Part shown: positions 60,264 to 64,000 of the stretch, piece by piece | How positions within the stretch are numbered: position 1 is the stretch's first letter | Layout: every line of letters begins with the position of its first letter | Assembly: GCF_029962835.1 (NCBI RefSeq) | Contig: NC_080589.1 | Location: forward strand, 17,071,586 to 17,135,585 | Length of the DNA stretch: 64,000 bases | Direction of reading: 5' to 3' | DNA from: Magnolia sinica | Lineage: Eukaryota; Streptophyta; Magnoliopsida; Magnoliales; Magnoliaceae | Position numbers and translations under genes: made by a program | The notes under the pieces: generated by a model | Databases searched by the model: none | What the model saw: the letters and a program-made list of their open reading frames with translations, nothing else | What the model was told of the DNA's origin: nothing

Positions 60264-61592
60264 CTTTTTTGCTGGGATAAATAAGATAAACCATATCCAT
60301 TAGGTATATTACTTTGTAGAACTTAAGAATCACTCCCATTTATGGCCTCAGTGATCAAAACAAATCAAGGGCTTTATGAACTTGATCTTTTGTCATCCAT
60401 TCATTTTTAATATTGTGGTGCACTGTATATGAATTATAGGTATTCCCTGATTTGCTCCATCAGATTTCTCCCTAACTCTCCTCACCAATCATCAGCTAAG
60501 TGATCCCAACATAGTTCATCTCCATATGATTAAAATAAATTGTTGTATTGCTATGGTTGGTTGTTATGATTATGATTGTGAATGACTTGATTAAATTGAT
60601 TATGGATTGATTGGTGCCAATACGTTTTTGAAATTATGAACATGTGAAATGCTTCTCATATAGAGAGATGTATGCAACAGTTTATATGATTATTAATGCG
60701 TTAAACATTCATGCCTTGTATCATTAACGCTCTTGTACGGTTACCTAGGGGACAACTCATTGTACCCACTAAAAGCCTACTATATGTGGAAGCCTGCCCA
60801 AGGGGGGGGGGTGGGGATGGGATGCAGGCCTTGCCCATGCCTACCAATGGTAGAAGTCTGTCAAGTGCAGATATGGGTTGCCGATATCCAACCCAAGAAA
60901 GTGGATGATTTCTATTTATACCCACTTAATGCATCATTCACATTAATTACATCATTTGCGTTGTATTTCTGATTTTTATATTCGACTTTTATGCTTTGCT
61001 TGTGTGTATAATTTTAATTGTATCGTGTATGAACCATGATGGATTCACTCACTGGGCCTGGCCAGCTAATGGTGTATTGATGGAAAAACCGTACAGATGG
61101 AATTGAAGCAGATACAATGACTCAAGAGCAAGAATATGAGGCCAAACCAGTGGATGATCCACAGGAACAATGGCTATATTTAACCGAAGACGAGCTTACT
61201 GCGCTGGGTTAATAGAATGTTTAAATGGGACATGTGTTTCCTATTATTGTTCTCATTTCTGTTTTGAAATGACATCTTATTTAGATTTTTTAATTTTTTA
61301 ATACCTTGATGATTCTGAACAATGACTTAGTAAAAGTTTCAAATGGGTGTACAAAAACGTTTTAGTTAGTGTTCTTGATTATTATGGGTGTGTAGTGGTG
61401 AATGTTTGTGAATGGATTAGTGGTTGATATGAGTGTATTGATGGATGTTAATGAGAACATAGAATTCGGATTATATTATGCCACTAGTAAAATGTTGTGA
61501 TTCACTGATTTAACTATATCGAGTGTACGAGTCATGGACCGTAACTCGGGTCTGAGGGTGCACACTCAGTATCTGGATTGCAGGGCATGACA

Positions 61593-62088
61593 ATCTAGCT
61601 GGAAAGAAAATAGAGAATTTTTCAGGGGAAGGACTCCATGGAAGAGGCGCAGACTAGGGTAGATCCACAAAGGGGCTGCATTTCTGCTAGAGAGATTTAT
61701 GGCCCCATGACTAGGTGCATTATACTTGTATCAACAAAATTCCGGATTCTCGAATAGTGGGGCTCCCTCATGAAGGAATCATCAAATTGACTCTACAGAT
61801 GTTCTTGTGGTGACCTAGAAAAGTTGTGGCACTGGGATTTATTTTAACGATCATTCGAGCATTGTGGTGATGTTTTTTTTTTTTTCATTGGCTCTGTAAG
61901 GGAACAAGCTCTTATGAGGTCGGAGTCATGGCATTGCTTAACTGGACTGAGGACTTTTAGATCCTCGTTTTCTGGTTTTTTAGTTATTGAAGGAGAAGCT
62001 AACACATAAAATGGATGAAGGAATAGGTGTTTCCGAGGCTGGCTGTTATCTTGGAGGTGGCATTCTGAGTTAGTCATCAGCTCTTCCT
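61593..62088. other. Unassigned spacer
   Basis: No gene or element recognised. A T run lies at 61872-61884. Confidence 0.4.
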
Positions 62089-62742
62089 TCTCCTGTTGTT
62101 TTCTTTCTTTCTTCTGCCCTGGAATTAAGTCTGCTGTTTCTCTTTCCTTATTTTTTCCAGATTTTCTTCAATAAAACTATCTTTACTGATAGTAGTTATA
62201 GTAGTAGTAGAAGCACTGGTATTAGCAGTAGAAAGTATACCAGTTGAGATGATCTCTAGTTCTTATTTCATGAACCAAATTCTTGTGCAAGGACATATCT
62301 GAGGCCATGATGTGTACAAGTTGACCAGAGTTCAAATGTCACTTCTGCACCTTATTACAAAGATCCAGTCTGCCCTCCAGCTACTCCAGATAGTCAAACT
62401 GTCTGCTTTCCCTGTTCTCCTGTTGTTTTCTTTCTTTATTCTGCCCTGGAAATAAGTCTGCTGTTTCTCTTTCCTTATTTTTTCCAGATTTTCTTCAATA
62501 AAACTCTCTTTACTAATAGTGGTTATAGTAGTAGTAGAAGCACTGGTATTAGCAGTAGAAAGTATACCAGTTGAGATGATCTCTAGTTCTTATTTCATGA
62601 ACCAAATTCTTGTGCAAGGACATATCTGAGGCCATGATGTGTATAAGTTGGCCAGAGTTCAAATGTCACTTCTGCACCTTATTACAAAGATCCAGTCTGC
62701 CCTCCAGCTACTCCAGATAGTCAAACTGTCTGCTTTCCCTGT
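62089..62742. repeat. Recent tandem duplication, 327-bp unit
   Basis: 62089-62415 and 62416-62742 are colinear with only about seven differences by eye. Each copy contains a pyrimidine tract ending in ttttttccag and an AGT-rich run (tagtagtagaagcactggta). Strong similarity implies a recent event. Confidence 0.93.
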
Positions 62743-63431
62743 CCTCATTTAAAAGCGCTGACCAACCAAAAGGCTTTTGCAAGGTTCTAGCTACCCCATT
62801 TTTCATGTTTAGCCCTAAGAGTGGCCAACCAAAGGGCTAAACTGTTTCTACTAGTCCACAGTTTCTGGTGTAGCAAGGTTAAATTTTCCTTGTGGTGCTT
62901 TTATCTTTCATAAGATGGGGGAATTTTTTTCTCACAGCCCTAGGCCTTGTTTGGTAGGCACCTCATCGCATTTTTAGACAACATCCCTAATACATATTAT
63001 TTACTATTAACTAAAATGGGATAAACTCATTTTTAGGCATCTTTCAAACAGGGTCAGGTGTCAACTCGCATTTGCCCTATTGTTGTCTCGAGGAACTACT
63101 CGCACTCTGCTAGTTCAGGATTGCCAAAATACCATAGAAATTAATTTCATAGGTGTCATCTGGAGGAGTTGTCCCTACAACGACAGACTTTGGATGTTGC
63201 CACCAGCATGGATGACCTCCTCCTGATTCAGAATCATTACAGATTGAGTGAAGCCTCTGAATCTGGATTCGGCCCTTGTCCTTTCAATTGTAAGCCTGAA
63301 TATCTTGAAATTGTTCTGATTTGACTTGTCTACTGATCATCTCTTCTTGGGAGAAGAGGATAACAATCAAGGTTAACATTTTGTTTAGCAATGTTATAAA
63401 AGAGGATAACAATCAAGGTTAACATTAACCG
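62743..63431. other. Spacer before the RRM frame, with a small repeat
   Basis: Bases 63355-63380 and 63401-63426 are a direct repeat of agaggataacaatcaaggtt. An in-frame TAA sits at 63426-63428, just before the start of the next frame. If the next frame is a LINE ORF1, part of this stretch would be its 5' UTR. Confidence 0.5.
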
Positions 63432-64000
63432 ATGACGGAGCAGCCATTTCAGGCAGGGGAGGTAGAAGTAGTGGGGACAGAAACAGAAGCGGTTTCCCCT
63501 CATAGAATAGTAGTAATGGAGACAACGGCAAACGGGGAAGCGAGCAGAACCAGTGCAACGGAAAAGGGACCGATTGTACCCTCCAATCGACGAGATAAAG
63601 GGGAAGGCTGGGTCTTAGTTTCAAAGAAATGTAGGAAAGAGATCCTACCTAGGAAGAGAAATAGGGATGTGGCCAGTTACCCAACCTTGTTTGTCAAGGG
63701 ATATCTAACAGGACGGCTTCCCATCAATTTTGCCATAGTGTTTGGTAGGGCTGGTATCGTGATGGATGTTGTAATGCCTAGGAATAAAGCAAATGGCTCC
63801 TATAGGGGATTTGCGTTGGTTAGAATGAGCTCTGAGAGTGAGCTTCATAAGGGGATTCAAATCCTTGATGGTGAGAGTTTCGGGGGTGCAAAAATGCGAG
63901 TTCAAAGGGTGAGATTCGGACCGAAACTCAGGGTTAAACCAGAAAAAAGGCCCCAGAGGCCTAAATCGCCTCAGATGTCTTATAGGAACAACAACTCCAG
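63432..64000 (+). CDS. RRM-domain frame, probably LINE ORF1 (5' part, runs off the window)
   Basis: Open from the ATG at 63432 to the last base (189 codons), with a stop codon one codon before the ATG supporting this start. Residues 1-56 are acidic and low complexity. GEGWVLVSKKCRKE (about 57-70) is followed by an RNA-recognition motif at about 84-158: the RNP2-like strand is LFVKGYL (86-92) and the RNP1-like strand is YRGFALVRM (124-132). A basic, proline-rich stretch follows (KLRVKPEKRPQRPKSP). A Trp-containing basic motif before a single RRM is the layout of ORF1 in one large group of plant L1-type LINEs, whose product binds element RNA. The reverse-transcriptase frame would lie beyond 64000 and cannot be checked. 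A host RRM protein is the alternative. Confidence 0.7.
   Translation, partial: MTEQPFQAGEVEVVGTETEAVSPHRIVVMETTANGEASRTSATEKGPIVPSNRRDKGEGWVLVSKKCRKEILPRKRNRDVASYPTLFVKGYLTGRLPINFAIVFGRAGIVMDVVMPRNKANGSYRGFALVRMSSESELHKGIQILDGESFGGAKMRVQRVRFGPKLRVKPEKRPQRPKSPQMSYRNNNS

Larger units (their letters stand above)
57255..61592. mobile_element. Large inverted-repeat element 2 (arms about 1.09 kb)
   Basis: Left arm 57255-58335 and right arm 60499-61592 are inverted copies along their full length, with moderate divergence. Ends are tgtcacgccctgcaattcag and the complement of ctggattgcagggcatgaca. Each arm contains a 'gggtataaatag' TATA-like motif at matching places. The core (58337-60498) is interrupted by a solo LTR at 59153-60263. 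No open frame of note. No convincing target duplication. As with element 1, the termini look LTR-like while the inverted order does not. Confidence 0.75.

Noticed and set aside
57255-61592. Ordinary LTR retrotransposon with direct LTRs
   Set aside because: The two 1.09-kb repeats are inverted, no primer-binding site or polypurine tract follows the arms, and there is no coding sequence.
61599-61680. Second exon of the MUB gene (ctggaaagaaaatagagaa resembles AGK-x-x-EN)
   Set aside because: No frame continues the similarity, stops interrupt it on both sides, and no acceptor precedes it.
63394-63624. Minus-strand frame of 76 residues
   Set aside because: Shadow of the RRM frame on the plus strand, leucine/proline-rich by complement only.
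1-64000. CRISPR arrays, rRNA genes, tRNA genes
   Set aside because: The tandem arrays lack unique spacers and the source is a plant nuclear genome. I recognised no rRNA sequence and no complete tRNA cloverleaf by reading, although a tRNA could be missed without a scan.

Overview
This window is nuclear DNA of a flowering plant. It is about 90% repeats, with two recognisable host genes and no organellar or bacterial sequence. The evidence for a plant is a CC-type glutaredoxin (a land-plant-specific class), the first coding exon of a membrane-anchored ubiquitin-fold (MUB) gene, plant Ty1/copia and Athila-type Ty3/gypsy elements, and AT-rich spacers. The short fold-back repeats built on a GGGCCCACC/ATGATGTATGTGTT theme remind me of magnoliid genomes such as those of Lauraceae and Magnoliaceae. 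That is recollection, not a search, so the lineage call is weak.

Layout. 1-0.9 kb: a 21-bp minisatellite cut by the window edge. 1.2-6.5 kb: a cluster of palindromic fold-back elements around LTR-like debris and tandem duplications. 7.1-7.8 kb: an intact single-exon glutaredoxin gene with TATA box, AUG-free leader and poly(A) signals. 8.6-9.1 kb: the best-defined fold-back element, with an 8-bp target duplication. 10.2-14.8 kb: a small degraded copia element on the minus strand. 15-23.5 kb: decayed repeats, a solo LTR, tandem arrays and a non-autonomous hAT-like element. 23.9-46.6 kb: a three-layer nest. A fold-back element is split by a SIRE/Maximus-type copia element, and that copia element is split by an Athila-type gypsy element with a perfect 5-bp target duplication. 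47.3-49.2 kb: promoter, probable leader exon and first coding exon of the MUB gene; later exons were not found. 50.9-54.1 and 57.3-61.6 kb: two large inverted-repeat elements with roughly 1-kb arms that share one non-coding core; the second carries a solo LTR whose empty site is preserved in the first. 62.1-62.7 kb: a recent 327-bp tandem duplication. 63.4 kb to the end: the start of an open frame with an RRM domain, probably a LINE ORF1.

The two host genes are unrelated, and I see no operon-like or clustered pathway. The interest lies in genome dynamics: fold-back families, shared modules between inverted-repeat elements, insertion histories that can be ordered from target duplications, and LTRs that differ by a whole central block. 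I did not find a convincing new protein system. The closest candidate for an undescribed entity is the pair of long-arm inverted-repeat elements at 50.9-61.6 kb.
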